DNA of 6,965 bases from assembly GCA_947482805.1 (NCBI GenBank), contig CANKLK010000110.1:1-6965 (forward strand), in the 5' to 3' direction. Shown here one piece after another: positions 5,769-6,965 of the stretch. Under the pieces are notes generated by a model. That model was not told the origin of the DNA. It did not search any database and saw only the letters and a program-made list of their open reading frames with translations. A program made the translations under genes and the position numbers. Every line of letters begins with the position of its first letter. The first letter of the stretch is position 1. This DNA comes from Flavobacteriaceae bacterium (GTDB lineage: Bacteria > Bacteroidota > Bacteroidia > Flavobacteriales > Flavobacteriaceae).

Positions 5769-6806
5769 TTAGGATTTCATTTCAGCCGGAATTCTTTTAT
5801 TCATGACAGCAAACCATAGCGGGGGAACTAAAGATAAAACCATAGAAGTGGGATAACCAAATGGCATTTGTGGTGAAGTATCATGATACTCGAGAATTTG
5901 ATATTTCTTTTGTGATTTATAATGATGATCACTGTGTCGAGTTAGTTCATAAAGCATTATTCTGCCCATAACATGATTGGAATTCCAAGAATGTTTTTCG
6001 CTTACACGTTCGTATTTACCTGAAGGCAAAAGGTTTCTTTTTAAACCATAATGTTCAATATAATTTATGGTTTCCAATAACAGAAAACCAACCATTCCGG
6101 CAAAAACTGCAACTAATAACCCAATGTATCCAAAGAAATAATAAATTGTCAAGAGATAACTTATTTGAATAATAGTAAACCAGAACATGTCATTTTTTAA
6201 AGCAAAGAAAGAACGGTTTTCAATTTGATTTAGTTTCTTTTGAATTTTCCAGGCTTTAGTGTAGGTTCCAAAAACAGTTTGAATCCAAAACACATATAAT
6301 GATTGGTTGTATTTTGCAGTCGACGGATCTTCCGGAGTAGAAACATGCAAATGATGACCGTGATTGTGCTCAATAAAAAAATGAGTATAGTGTGACGGAA
6401 TTAAAAGCAATTTTCCTATAATCCGTTCATATAATTTTTCTCTGTGGCCCAATTCATGTGCAACATTAATTCCGTTAGAACCTAAAACAACGCCTAAACT
6501 TAATACAGTTCCAATAATTTCAGAGAAGGAAAGTTGTTCACTAGAAACTTTATGCAAAACAAAAAACAACATTCCAAAAACGATGAAAACATTTAGATAC
6601 AAAAGCACATCAAAAAAATGATTCTTTAGTTTGTTTTCAATTTCGGTTTCAGTGTGATTTTTTTCATCTGTTGGCAGAATTAACTCTAGAACGGGTATAA
6701 TTCCAAAGGCAAAAACCACTCCGGAATAAGTCCAAGTCCAAAACCCACCAAAAAATATTCCAAGGAATGCAATTAATGGTAAACTATAAGCCAATAAATA
6801 TTTCAT
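5769..6806 (-). CDS. alkB: AlkB-type membrane diiron alkane 1-monooxygenase
   Basis: An integral membrane non-heme diiron hydroxylase of 345 residues that, in characterised relatives, oxidises the terminal carbon of alkanes using O2 and electrons from rubredoxin. All family signatures are present (numbering from the ATG): HELGH at 117-121, EHNHGHH at 146-152, NYIEHYG at 248-254, HSWNSNH at 272-278 and LTRHSDHH at 288-295, followed by the usual PQMPFGYPTSMV and PPLW end. Several hydrophobic helices occur (about 4-24, 27-43, 66-86, 95-115, 207-225, 227-245), consistent with six membrane spans. The first His box has R where many AlkBs have K. I chose the ATG at 6806; an in-frame TTG at 6812 would add two residues. 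There is no clear Shine-Dalgarno, and only a one-mismatch -7 box (6835-6842). No rubredoxin gene is adjacent, so the true substrate is uncertain. Confidence 0.92.
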   Translation of the reverse strand: MKYLLAYSLPLIAFLGIFFGGFWTWTYSGVVFAFGIIPVLELILPTDEKNHTETEIENKLKNHFFDVLLYLNVFIVFGMLFFVLHKVSSEQLSFSEIIGTVLSLGVVLGSNGINVAHELGHREKLYERIIGKLLLIPSHYTHFFIEHNHGHHLHVSTPEDPSTAKYNQSLYVFWIQTVFGTYTKAWKIQKKLNQIENRSFFALKNDMFWFTIIQISYLLTIYYFFGYIGLLVAVFAGMVGFLLLETINYIEHYGLKRNLLPSGKYERVSEKHSWNSNHVMGRIMLYELTRHSDHHYKSQKKYQILEYHDTSPQMPFGYPTSMVLSLVPPLWFAVMNKRIPAEMKS

Positions 6807-6884
6807 AATCAACCAGATTTTGTTATAAAATTAGCAAAGTTTTTATAGAATACAATTGTTTGTTGTTTGGCAAATTTTTAACGC

Positions 6885-6913
6885 TTGGTTATTCAGTAAA
6901 AATTGTACATTTA
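6885..6913 (+). promoter_or_regulatory. Possible promoter pointing out of the right edge
   Basis: TTG at 6885-6887 and TACATTTA at 6906-6913 are 18 bases apart. This fits the Bacteroidota -33/-7 spacing with one mismatch in the -7 box (A for the final G). It would drive a gene divergent from alkB that starts at or beyond the window end. The rest of 6807-6965 is AT-rich and has no other recognisable feature. Confidence 0.3.
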
Positions 6914-6965
6914 TCGGTTATAAAAAGTAATTATAAAAATTGGACAATTCAAAGATTATATATAA

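Noticed and set aside
6938..6949. Inverted repeat AATTG-GA-CAATT near the right edge as an operator.
   Set aside because: Five-base AT-rich arms are expected by chance in this composition, and no regulator gene is visible.

Overview
The window looks like ordinary chromosomal DNA from a Bacteroidota bacterium, most likely Flavobacterium or a close relative. This rests on AT-rich sequence, flavobacterial versions of GlnRS and GluRS, promoter elements of the TAnnTTTG (-7) type, A-rich leaders without Shine-Dalgarno sites, and a porT-like outer-membrane barrel protein. I see no tRNA or rRNA gene, CRISPR array, insertion sequence, integrase or toxin-antitoxin pair.

Layout, left to right. At 1-1209 (+) is the 3' part of glnS (glutaminyl-tRNA synthetase), cut by the window edge and closed by a hairpin terminator. 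After a 276-base AT-rich gap comes a tight three-gene plus-strand operon (1486-2419): a YtxH-like glycine-zipper protein, a two-helix protein of the phage-holin/Holin-X type, and an 84-residue protein resembling DUF6327. The operon converges on a minus-strand SPFH/band-7 protein (2449-3438), and the two share a bidirectional terminator whose loop contains the operon's last stop codon. Divergent from the SPFH gene is a secreted outer-membrane beta-barrel protein (3518-4162, +). It converges, again over a shared hairpin, with gltX (glutamyl-tRNA synthetase, 4194-5705, -). Upstream of gltX are a good -7 promoter element and a run of five 7-base repeats. A complete AlkB-type diiron membrane hydroxylase follows (5769-6806, -). 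The right edge (6807-6965) is non-coding or holds the promoter and first codons of a divergent gene.

Functionally there are two themes. One is translation: glnS and gltX, the two Glx-charging class I synthetases, lie about 3 kb apart. The other is the cell envelope: the YtxH/holin-like/DUF6327 operon, the SPFH scaffold protein and the barrel protein. AlkB stands alone, with no rubredoxin, rubredoxin reductase or other hydrocarbon gene in view. Nothing here is clearly a new system. The best candidates for a second look are the small envelope operon, the SPFH protein's strong resemblance to plant HIR proteins, the orphan AlkB, and the repeat-bearing gltX promoter.
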